From contig JBGPLH010000171.1 in assembly GCA_041486365.1 (NCBI GenBank), forward strand, positions 1 to 7,256: a stretch of DNA of 7,256 nt. Direction: 5' to 3'. The translations under genes and the position numbers were made by a program. The notes below the pieces were generated by a model. The model searched no databases. It worked only from the letters and a program-made list of their open reading frames with translations, and was not told the DNA's origin. The stretch is from JBGPLH01 sp041486365 [NCBI: Thermodesulfobacteriota bacterium] (GTDB lineage: Bacteria > JAUYMQ01). This document shows positions 1-6,050 of the stretch, one piece after another. Each line of letters begins with the position of its first letter. Position 1 is the first letter of the stretch.

Positions 1-1411
1 GCAGCATCCGGACCACGCGCCGGTAGTCCTCGATGGTGGCGGCGGCGCCCTTCATGAGGAAGTCCGGATCGGTGATCTTGCGCACGTACATCCCGAGCAG
101 GTACGGGCGCATGACGGAGAACGGATCGAACTCCGGCCAGAGCGACTGCGCGACCGATTCGAGCGTGGCGATCGTCTTGGCCATGAGCATGATCTCCGCC
201 GGGATGCGCACGTGGTGGCGCGCGATGATCTCGAAGAGGTCGGCGAGGTATCTCGCCACGTCGAGACGCCGCAGCGGGAGATCGCTCCAGCGCTGCAGGA
301 ACTCGCGCGTTTCCGACTTGAGCCCCCGCACGTCCACGCGGTCGTCGATGATCCCCATGTCCGAGAAGAGGCGGACCATGCGATCCATGTCCTCGGTGAG
401 GATCGCCACGAGGAACGTGAGCAGCTCGTCGATCCGCTCCGGATCCACGGTGCCTATCATCCCGTAGTCGACGAGGCAGATCCGGTTGTCGGGGAGCACG
501 AAGAAGTTGCCGGGATGGGGGTCGGCGTGGTAGGCGCCGAGCTCGAAGATCTGCTTCAGCACCAGACGCGTGGCGTTCTCCGCGAGCGACTTGCGGTCCA
601 GACCCGCGCGATCGATCTCGTCGAGTCGGTCCACCTTGATCCCCGTCACCTGCTCCATGACGAGCACGCGCGCGGTGCACAGATGCTCGTAGGCGCGGGG
701 GACGTGAACCGTGGGGTCGTCGGCGAGGAGCCTCCCGAAACGCTGCAAGTGGAACAGCTCGCGCGTGAAGTCGATCTCCCGGAGGATCGAGCGCTCGAAC
801 TCTTCCACCAGCCCCACGGGCCGGACCTGGCGCGACTCGGGGATCCGCTCCTCGATGAGGGCGGCGAGCATGTGGAGGATGTCGAGGTCGTTCTGGAGCA
901 GGCGCGGCAGATCGGGGCGCTGCACCTTCACGACCACCCGCTCGCCGGTGGGGAGCGTGGCCCGGTGGACCTGGGCGATGGAGGCCGCGGCCAGCGGCAC
1001 GGGATCGAATTCGGCGAAGATCTTCGGGAGGGGCGCGTGGAGCTCCGCCTCGATCAGGCGCTCCGCCTCCCTCCCCGGGAAGGGCGGGACCTCATCCTGC
1101 AGCTTGCGCAGCTCCCGCACGAGCGCGGGGGGCAGGAGATCGGGGCGCGTGGCGAGCACCTGGCCGAATTTGATGAAGGTGGGGCCGAGGTCCTCGAGCG
1201 CCATGCGAATTCGCTCCTCGGTGGAGAAGCGAACGCGCTCCTCCCGCGCGTCCCGGGTAAAACGGCGACGAAGGAGGGCGTAGCGGGAGGCGAGGCCGGT
1301 GCGATCGAGGAGATCGTCGAAGCCGTGGCGGGCGATGACGGCGACGATCTCGCGCCCGCGGCCGATGTTCTGCAGGGTGCGCGGGATGCGGGTGAGCCTG
1401 GACAGGCGCAT
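1..1411 (-). CDS. ubiB: ABC1/UbiB/ADCK-family atypical protein kinase-like protein (C-terminus outside window)
   Basis: Atypical kinase-like ATPase of the UbiB/AarF/COQ8 family. Members bind lipids and ATP at the membrane and support ubiquinone or menaquinone synthesis; the exact reaction is not settled. I translated 470 residues, open to the window edge, so roughly 80-100 C-terminal residues (usually two membrane helices in bacterial members) are missing. Diagnostic motifs are present: the KxGQ motif K81-F-G-Q84 in FIKFGQVLATRPDLLP; the Ala-rich nucleotide loop at 141-147 (AAASIAQ, replacing a glycine-rich loop); ATP-site lysine K162 in VVVKVQRP; the ExD motif E212/D214; the catalytic loop HADPHPGN (D297, N302); and VDYG (D315) in the DFG position. 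The ATG at 1411 has a GGAGG Shine-Dalgarno (1419-1423) seven bases upstream. All key residues look intact. It is divergent from the CDF exporter. Family assignment is firm; the symbol is a family label, because paralogues with other roles exist. Confidence 0.93.
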   Translation of the reverse strand, partial: MRLSRLTRIPRTLQNIGRGREIVAVIARHGFDDLLDRTGLASRYALLRRRFTRDAREERVRFSTEERIRMALEDLGPTFIKFGQVLATRPDLLPPALVRELRKLQDEVPPFPGREAERLIEAELHAPLPKIFAEFDPVPLAAASIAQVHRATLPTGERVVVKVQRPDLPRLLQNDLDILHMLAALIEERIPESRQVRPVGLVEEFERSILREIDFTRELFHLQRFGRLLADDPTVHVPRAYEHLCTARVLVMEQVTGIKVDRLDEIDRAGLDRKSLAENATRLVLKQIFELGAYHADPHPGNFFVLPDNRICLVDYGMIGTVDPERIDELLTFLVAILTEDMDRMVRLFSDMGIIDDRVDVRGLKSETREFLQRWSDLPLRRLDVARYLADLFEIIARHHVRIPAEIMLMAKTIATLESVAQSLWPEFDPFSVMRPYLLGMYVRKITDPDFLMKGAAATIEDYRRVVRML

Positions 1412-1435
1412 GCGCGTGCCTCCGAATCCTGCCCT

Positions 1436-1445
1436 ATCACGTGAT
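1436..1445. promoter_or_regulatory. 10-bp perfect palindrome between divergent genes (possible operator)
   Basis: The sequence ATCACGTGAT is fully self-complementary around a CACGTG core. It lies 25 bp upstream of the ubiB-like start and about 65 bp upstream of the CDF start, where a dimeric regulator could control one or both genes. Only the symmetry is seen; no regulator is identified, and a 10-bp palindrome can occur by chance. Confidence 0.25.
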
Positions 1446-1455
1446 TCCCGGGGGG

Positions 1456-1484
1456 GTGCAAGGCGACAGGGCCACGGGTAGAAT
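1456..1484 (+). promoter_or_regulatory. Candidate sigma-70-type promoter for the CDF exporter
   Basis: A TAGAAT hexamer at 1479-1484 matches the -10 consensus at five of six positions and stands out in GC-rich DNA. Seventeen bases upstream, GTGCAA (1456-1461) is a poor -35 (three of six). Transcription would begin near 1491, giving a short leader to the ATG at 1510 or about 60 nt to the alternative TTG at 1552. Confidence 0.35.
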
Positions 1485-1509
1485 AGCACCGCCCGCCGCT
1501 CCGCGCGGA

Positions 1510-2478
1510 ATGTCGTTCGCGCAGCGGCCGGGACCCGGCGCGGGAGAGACCTTGTCGATCCACCCAGGACCCACGACCCACACGCACCGCGACGCGCGCA
1601 CCCGGGGCCGGGAGCGGCAGCGCCTCGGCGCCGCGATCGCCCTCACGGCGGTGATCCTCGTCGCGGAGGTGGTGGGCGGCCTGCTGAGCGGAAGCCTCGC
1701 GCTGCTATCGGACGCGGGGCACATGGTCGCGGATCTGTCGGCCCTCGTCCTGGCGCTCCTTGCCCTCGCCTTCGCCGAGCGACCCGCGAGCCAGCGCCGG
1801 ACCTACGGCTGGTACCGCCTCGAGATCCTCTCGGCCCTGCTCAACGCGCTCCTGCTGCTGGGCGTGTGCGGCTTCATCTTCCACGAGGCCTATCAGCGGA
1901 TCCTCGCGCCAGCCGCAGTCCAGACCGGTCTCGTCCTCGTCGTGGGCACGATCGGCCTTGCCGTGAACCTCCTGGCGTTCTTCATTCTCTCGGGCTCACG
2001 GGAGAGCCTGAACCTCCGCGGCGCCGCCATGCACGTGATGGCGGACGCGATCTCCTCCGTCGGCGTCGTCGCCAGCGCCCTCGTGATCCGCTTCACCGGC
2101 TGGATGCAGGCCGACGCGGTGGTGAGCGCCGCGATCGGCGTCGGGATCGTGCTCGGCGCCTTCCGCCTGCTCCGCGAGTCGGTCGATATCCTGCTGGAGG
2201 CCACGCCGCAGGATGTCGACCCGCAGGAGATCGTCGAGACCCTGCGGCAGGTGTCCGGCGTGCACGCCGTGCACGATCTCCACGTCTGGAGCATCACGAG
2301 CGGCATGCCCGCGCTCTCGGTTCATCTGGTGGTGGACAAGGAGTGGTTCCAGGACGGCGGAAGGATGCTGCGGGTGGCGAAGGAGATCCTGATGCGCCGG
2401 TTCGGAATCGACCATACGACAATCCAGGTCGAGTCCGAGGAATACACCGCCGAAGCGAACGTGCAGTGGAAGTCCTGA
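1510..2478 (+). CDS. CDF-family divalent cation (probably Zn2+) efflux transporter, CzcD/ZitB type
   Basis: Inner-membrane proton-coupled antiporter of the cation diffusion facilitator (SLC30/CzcD) family, expected to export Zn2+ and perhaps Cd2+ or Co2+. Using the ATG at 1510 it has 322 residues, normal for the family. About six membrane segments span residues 40-230. Both halves of the transport site are present: H71-x3-D75 in SDAGHMVAD (TM2) and H175-x3-D179 in HVMAD (TM5), the HD/HD pattern of zinc-selecting members. A cytoplasmic C-terminal domain follows (about 235-310), including the conserved HDLHVWSIT stretch. The usual His-rich loop between TM4 and TM5 is absent; three histidines (18, 24, 26) lie in the N-terminal tail. 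The start is uncertain: the ATG has a weak SD, while an in-frame TTG at 1552 has GGGAG just upstream and would give 308 residues. It converges with the prenol-kinase fusion, 55 bp away, with no strong terminator between them. Confidence 0.92.
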   Translation: MSFAQRPGPGAGETLSIHPGPTTHTHRDARTRGRERQRLGAAIALTAVILVAEVVGGLLSGSLALLSDAGHMVADLSALVLALLALAFAERPASQRRTYGWYRLEILSALLNALLLLGVCGFIFHEAYQRILAPAAVQTGLVLVVGTIGLAVNLLAFFILSGSRESLNLRGAAMHVMADAISSVGVVASALVIRFTGWMQADAVVSAAIGVGIVLGAFRLLRESVDILLEATPQDVDPQEIVETLRQVSGVHAVHDLHVWSITSGMPALSVHLVVDKEWFQDGGRMLRVAKEILMRRFGIDHTTIQVESEEYTAEANVQWKS

Positions 2479-2533
2479 AGGGACGCCGAGTCCCCTCCCC
2501 GCGCAGGTCTTCACCCACCGGGCGGAGGAAAGC

Positions 2534-4003
2534 CTACCTCACGACCGAGAGCGCCAGGAACACGAAGAAGCCGCCCGAGAAGGCGCAGAGCACGTTCACG
2601 ACGTCGTTGTTCACGAAGCGGGAGCCGGAGTGGAGCACCGTTTCGTGGCCGTCGCAGTGGCGCTTGCGCTCGGTGAGCCCCTGGCAGGCGGGGCAACGGA
2701 AGATCGCCTGGATCGTGGCGCCGAAGAATGAGTCGGCGATGCTGCCGAGGAAGCCCGAGACGAGGATCACGAGGAAGAGCTGATTGCCGACGGTGAGGTG
2801 GGTGTCGAAGATCAGACCGCTCGACACGACGAGGAGTGAGCCGACAAGGCCGGCCAGGAATCCCAGGCGCGTCACGCCGCCGGACAGGCCCCGCGGCACC
2901 GGTTTCAGCGTGGTCATGGAGACGGGCGGGCGCTTTGAGAGGACGCCGATCTCGCTCGACCAGGTGTCGGCGGACACCGCCGCGAGCGTGCCGAGGAACA
3001 CGTAGTACCAGCGGGCGTCCTTGAAGAAGTAGGCCAGGATGATGATCGCCATGGCCATGCCGCCGTTGGCCATCGACTGATACACGTCGCGCGCCCCCCC
3101 CTTCGCAACGATTTCCTCGATCCCGGCCCGCCGGTCGCGCCCGACCTTCCCGACGAGCGTGGACGACACGAAGAAGACGAGGATCGGGAGGGTCCAGCGC
3201 CACCCGCCGATCCCGAAGATCACCGTGCCGAGAAGGAAGGCACTGAGCGCACCCGACAGATCGAGCGCCCGGTGGCGGTATGCGACCACGGCGACGATCA
3301 CGCTCATGCCGACGCCCAGCGAGAAGATGGCGTTCTCCGCGGTCGTGGCGTTCAGCATGAAGTAGGTGAAGAACGCGGAGCCGAGCGCGATCGTCAGGTT
3401 GTCCAGGCCCGCCGGCGTCGCCAGCTCGATGCCCGTGGCCAGCAGGGCCACGATCGCCGCAATCCAGAGGATCGTCCCGAGGGGCGCCGCGCCGTAGAAG
3501 AGGAGCGTCCCCGCCAGCGCGAGGAAGGACGCGCCGAACATCGTGGCGGTTCCCTCGAGGGTCTTGCGCCCCTTGAGCACCAGGAACTCGTGCCGCCCCC
3601 AGCGCCCGCCCACCATCGCCGCCAGCCCGTCCCCCCAGGTGAGGACCTGCATCCCCGCCATCAGCACGGCGAGGTGATCGCGCCAGCAGAAGATGGTGAG
3701 GACGAGGAACGCCAGCGCGAAGTAGAGGGTCCCGTAGCGGCCCTCGCCCGCGCCGTGCACGCCGGGGAGCCAGTTGTTGCGCAACGCGAAGACGAGGAAG
3801 ACGGTGAAGACGGAGGCGATCGCGATGGGGGCGGTGGCGCCGGAGAAGATCAGCGGGGCGACGAAAACGAGAGCGCCCGTGGCGAGGTGAACGATCTTGC
3901 GGGTGACCTCGGGATCCACGCGCATGCGGCGGCGCAGCACCTCCGAGAGAACAAGGAAGGCCACGATCGCCAGAGCTACCCCGAAGGCCTCCAGAAGCTG
4001 CAT
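2534..4003 (-). CDS. Fused phytol/dolichol kinase-like (VTE5) and DUF92 prenyl-phosphate kinase-like (VTE6) membrane protein
   Basis: A 489-residue polytopic membrane protein joining two families normally encoded separately. Residues about 1-220 resemble CTP-dependent phytol/dolichol kinases (VTE5/SEC59): RKIVH (35-39) in the first conserved block, GDG (124-126) followed by GGRWGR, and KTLEG (147-151). Residues about 245-489 match DUF92/TMEM19, the family of plant and cyanobacterial phytyl-phosphate kinase VTE6: GALSAFLLG (251-259), ADTWSSEIG (345-353), RGLSGGVT (371-378), IADSFFGA (422-429), a possible metal-binding CPAC plus C450, and NNDVVN (465-470). The expected joint reaction is prenol to prenyl phosphate to prenyl diphosphate. 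The start is the ATG at 4003, with GGGGA (4011-4015) seven bases upstream and a membrane helix right after; the GTG at 4069 would add 22 residues that do not look like a conserved protein segment. It is divergent from the geranylgeranyl-reductase-like gene, which supports a prenyl-lipid role. The substrate (phytol, geranylgeraniol, other) cannot be read from sequence. Confidence 0.88.
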   Translation of the reverse strand: MQLLEAFGVALAIVAFLVLSEVLRRRMRVDPEVTRKIVHLATGALVFVAPLIFSGATAPIAIASVFTVFLVFALRNNWLPGVHGAGEGRYGTLYFALAFLVLTIFCWRDHLAVLMAGMQVLTWGDGLAAMVGGRWGRHEFLVLKGRKTLEGTATMFGASFLALAGTLLFYGAAPLGTILWIAAIVALLATGIELATPAGLDNLTIALGSAFFTYFMLNATTAENAIFSLGVGMSVIVAVVAYRHRALDLSGALSAFLLGTVIFGIGGWRWTLPILVFFVSSTLVGKVGRDRRAGIEEIVAKGGARDVYQSMANGGMAMAIIILAYFFKDARWYYVFLGTLAAVSADTWSSEIGVLSKRPPVSMTTLKPVPRGLSGGVTRLGFLAGLVGSLLVVSSGLIFDTHLTVGNQLFLVILVSGFLGSIADSFFGATIQAIFRCPACQGLTERKRHCDGHETVLHSGSRFVNNDVVNVLCAFSGGFFVFLALSVVR

Positions 4004-4059
4004 CCCCCGATCCCCACGATGCTCGAAACGCGCACCCCCGGGGGGTCCGGGGACGCATT

Positions 4060-4088
4060 CCTCTATCACGCGGACGGGGGCATTTCAA
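4060..4088 (-). promoter_or_regulatory. Candidate sigma-70-type promoter for the prenol-kinase fusion
   Basis: On the minus strand TTGAAA (4088-4083, five of six to the -35 consensus) is followed after 17 bases by TAGAGG (4065-4060, three of six to the -10). Transcription would start near 4053, leaving a leader of about 50 nt before the ATG at 4003. This supports the shorter start over the GTG at 4069, which would lie upstream of the predicted transcript. Confidence 0.35.
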
Positions 4089-4132
4089 GTTCCCGATGCC
4101 GCTCGCCTGGGAGGTTCATTTCTTGGTTGTTG

Positions 4133-4195
4133 TCGGCCCTCGCTGCGCTCGGGACCTCCGGGCGTTGACAGGGTCTGCGCCCTGACCCAACCTTC
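4133..4195. repeat. GC-rich inverted-repeat segment in a divergent intergenic region (REP-like candidate)
   Basis: Between the divergent prenyl-metabolism genes lies a segment with overlapping short dyads: CAGGG (4169-4173) with CCCTG (4180-4184), and alternatively GGGTC (4171-4175) with GACCC (4184-4188). The two stems are mutually exclusive. A perfect TTGACA (4165-4170) abuts them, but no convincing -10 follows at 15-19 bp. The segment could be a dispersed palindromic intergenic repeat or an operator/promoter for the flavoprotein gene. Only one copy is in the window, so repeat status is a guess. Confidence 0.2.
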
Positions 4196-4257
4196 GTGCG
4201 CCGCGTGAGCCGTCGCCATCGCGACCGTCGGCCCTGCGCTTCTCCCGAGGACGCTTC

Positions 4258-5442
4258 ATGACGCACCGCGAAGAGGCGGGTCCGAACGCCCAGGGCGCGC
4301 CGATCCGCGTCGACGCGGTGGTCGTCGGCGCCGGCCCCGCCGGGCTCATGGCCGCCCGCGCGCTGCACGCGCGCGGGGTGGATTTCGTCGTCCTCGACAA
4401 GAAGGGGACGCTGGGGCTGCCGCTCGCCTGCGGGGAGGGGGTCCTGCTCCACGAGCTCGAGAGCCTCGACCTGGATTTCGATCCGCACGATCACGGCACG
4501 CTCTCCCGGCGGCAGGTGTTCCTCTTCTCCGGGATCATGAAGCGCTTCTCGATAGACACCTTCGAGCTCGACCGGCCGCGCTTCGAGCGGAGACTGGCCG
4601 AGCCCGTCCTTCCGCAAATCCTCCTCGGCGCGCGCGTGCACGACGTGCGCGAGACGCCCGACGCGGTCCTGCTGGACACCGATCGGGGGACCTACGCGGC
4701 GCGCATCGCGATCCTGGCCAAGGGGCCGGACAACCGGTGGCCCATGAAACTCGGGATGACCTCCCGCAGGCACGAGATGGTCGTGGCCTACGGCGGGCGC
4801 TTCGAGGGATGCAGCATCCCCGACCTCACCTGGACGATCGATCTCCTGGAGGGCCTCGATACGCTGAACTACTTCTGGATCTTCCCCTCGAGCCCCACCA
4901 CCGCGAACGTGGGGTTCGGATATCTGAACCGGCCGAACCTCGGAATCAACCTGCGGGAGGAGTTCACGAAGGCGGTGCGACGTCACCCGGCGCTCGAGGG
5001 GGCGAAGATGACGCTCGAGGTGGGGGGATCGATCCCCGTCTCGGGGGCGCTCGATCGGACCTACACGGCCCGCCTTCTGGCCTGCGGCGACTTCGCGGGA
5101 CAGGTGGGCGCCCTCGGCGACGGGATCTACTACGCGATGGCGGCGGGCAAGCACGCCGGGGAGGTCGCGGCCGACGCGCTGGCCTCCGGGCGCGTCGACG
5201 AGACGACTCTCGCCCCCTACGAGGCGCGCTGGAAGCAGACGTTTGAGCGACCCCTCGAGGCGGGACTGTCCTTCCGCCGCATCCTCGATCGGGCCGTCCG
5301 GGCGGATCTTGCCCGGCCCCTCGTGCGAATGCTGCCCGCCCGCCTGGGTCCCGCCATCCTCTTCGGAGGCCACCTGCGGAGAACGCTCGGGTGGATCGAC
5401 TCCGCCCTGACCCGCCTCGACCGGCGTGCCCCGAGGGCCTGA
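4258..5442 (+). CDS. Geranylgeranyl reductase-family FAD-dependent oxidoreductase
   Basis: A 394-residue flavoprotein of the geranylgeranyl reductase (GGR/ChlP-like) family, whose members hydrogenate double bonds of prenyl chains: geranylgeranyl groups of chlorophyll or archaeal lipids, or the menaquinone side chain (MenJ of mycobacteria). Visible features are an N-terminal Rossmann FAD site G24-A-G26-P-A-G29; the family's LACGEG segment (C58-G-E-G61); the substrate-domain motif NYFWIFP (204-210) followed by ANVGFGY; GGSIPVSG (256-263); and the second FAD contact ACGDFAG with GDGI (288-290 region), where most members have a GGGI- or GEGI-like sequence. The ATG at 4258 has GAGGA (4247-4251) six bases upstream. 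There is no signal peptide; these enzymes are usually soluble or membrane-associated. It is divergent from the prenol-kinase fusion, suggesting a common prenyl pathway. The substrate is not decidable from sequence, and related FAD monooxygenases remain a less likely alternative. Confidence 0.9.
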   Translation: MTHREEAGPNAQGAPIRVDAVVVGAGPAGLMAARALHARGVDFVVLDKKGTLGLPLACGEGVLLHELESLDLDFDPHDHGTLSRRQVFLFSGIMKRFSIDTFELDRPRFERRLAEPVLPQILLGARVHDVRETPDAVLLDTDRGTYAARIAILAKGPDNRWPMKLGMTSRRHEMVVAYGGRFEGCSIPDLTWTIDLLEGLDTLNYFWIFPSSPTTANVGFGYLNRPNLGINLREEFTKAVRRHPALEGAKMTLEVGGSIPVSGALDRTYTARLLACGDFAGQVGALGDGIYYAMAAGKHAGEVAADALASGRVDETTLAPYEARWKQTFERPLEAGLSFRRILDRAVRADLARPLVRMLPARLGPAILFGGHLRRTLGWIDSALTRLDRRAPRA

Positions 5443-5537
5443 CCCCCCAATTTTCCCCTTGCAGAACCTGGGGAACGCGCGCAAAGACTGCGCTGGACCC
5501 CGCCTCCGGGTGGCTCAACAAGTCAATAAGTCATGCC

Positions 5538-5553
5538 TGGCACCGATCGGGCT
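5538..5553 (+). promoter_or_regulatory. Possible sigma-54 (-24/-12) promoter
   Basis: TGGCACCGATCGGGCT keeps the GG-N10-GC spacing required by RpoN, with GG at 5539-5540 and GC at 5551-5552. The -24 element TGGCAC is perfect; the -12 element reads GGGCT rather than TTGCW. The nearest coding start downstream (6051) is about 490 bp away, so any transcript would be a long leader or a non-coding RNA. No enhancer site was recognised. Confidence 0.2.
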
Positions 5554-5803
5554 TTCCGAGGCCCGGGAAGGCGCGGTCCCTCATGCGGGACGCCCTCCGG
5601 CCCCGTTCGGGCGACCTACTTTTCCCTTGCGATCGAGCCGTCGCTGAAGCAAACTCCGCGACGGTAAAACTCTGCCGAAAAAGTTACTTGGGCTTCCTCA
5701 GGGCACTGTCGAAACGAACCTGGAATCCACCTCGAGCATCGATTTTCTCGCCTGAAACGAAGGCTTCTCGGCAGCGCCTTGCTTGGCATGAACTTCGCAT
5801 CGT

Positions 5804-5821
5804 TATGCCGTCGATGGCATA
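5804..5821. repeat. Short inverted repeat TATGCC-N6-GGCATA
   Basis: Six-base arms at 5804-5809 and 5816-5821 flank GTCGAT, in the lower-G+C part of the gene-free region. It could be a dimeric regulator site or an RNA hairpin. No T tract follows, so it is not an intrinsic terminator. Confidence 0.3.
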
Positions 5822-5947
5822 GTTCGGGAGCGCTTGTTTTAGGCTTCGAGAGTGACTGTTTGCGGCGAGACGCCGGCCGGATGCAAGCCACGGCCTCCAG
5901 CCACGGAAGGTTGAGGCACCGGCCGACCGCGAAGAGGATCGCCGACC

Positions 5948-6012
5948 CGCTTCGGACTCGCCCCATATCCCGAAGCGCCTGACCCGGATTCCCCGGCGCA
6001 CGCACCGCCGGG
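5948..6012 (+). promoter_or_regulatory. Two consecutive hairpins upstream of the zinc-ribbon gene
   Basis: The first is an 8-bp perfect stem, CGCTTCGG (5948-5955) with CCGAAGCG (5970-5977), and a 14-nt loop. The second is a 7-bp perfect stem, CCCGGCG (5992-5998) with CGCCGGG (6006-6012), and a 7-nt loop, ending 38 bases before the ATG at 6051. Neither is followed by a T run, so simple intrinsic termination is unlikely. They may structure the mRNA leader or serve as protein sites, but stems of this size also arise by chance in GC-rich DNA. Confidence 0.3.
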
Positions 6013-6050
6013 CGGTCTCCGCCGTCCGACCCGCAGAAAGGTTCCAACAC

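Larger units (their letters stand above)
5443..6050. other. 608-bp gap with no convincing gene; locally lower G+C and several inverted repeats
   Basis: I find no ORF here with recognisable protein character or a good ribosome-binding site; the open frames on both strands read as low-quality shadows. Close after the upstream stop codon is TTCCCC (5453-5458) paired with GGGGAA (5470-5475), a weak stem without a proper T tract. AAGTCA is repeated directly at 5520-5525 and 5528-5533. From about 5641 to 5820 the G+C falls to about 50-57%, against roughly two-thirds elsewhere. This stretch ends in the TATGCC/GGCATA dyad (5804-5821). Two stronger dyads precede the next gene (5948-5976 and 5992-6012). 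The region could hold a leader, a non-coding RNA or a decayed insertion; I cannot choose among these. Confidence 0.5.

Noticed and set aside
212-1444. 410-residue plus-strand open frame
   Set aside because: It is the antisense shadow of the UbiB-like gene. The minus-strand translation carries all UbiB motifs, while this frame is a low-complexity Glu/His/Arg-rich product.
1441-1509. GTG start at 1441 for the CDF exporter
   Set aside because: It would overlap the candidate promoter and half of the palindrome and add 23 residues unlike any CDF N-terminus.
2480-2494. GGGAC/GTCCC hairpin as a terminator between the convergent genes
   Set aside because: Only 5 bp with no T tract on either strand; too weak to call.
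2511-4088. 525-residue minus-strand open frame overlapping the prenol-kinase fusion
   Set aside because: It is a frame-shifted reading of the same DNA, with an Arg/Gly/Pro-rich product and no family motifs. The other frame gives a clean membrane protein.
4165-4194. Sigma-70 promoter for the flavoprotein gene built on TTGACA
   Set aside because: The -35 is perfect, but no hexamer at 15-19 bp spacing resembles TATAAT (best is two to three matches), so I did not call it a promoter on its own.
4066-5484. 472-residue minus-strand open frame opposite the flavoprotein gene
   Set aside because: It is the antisense shadow of the geranylgeranyl-reductase-like gene, charged and low in complexity with no recognisable domain.
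5790-5850. Possible integron attC-like site (GTTATGCC and TTTTAGGC near a dyad)
   Set aside because: The sequences do not fit the GTTRRRY and RYYYAAC core sites, and the R'/L' pairing of an attC hairpin could not be built.
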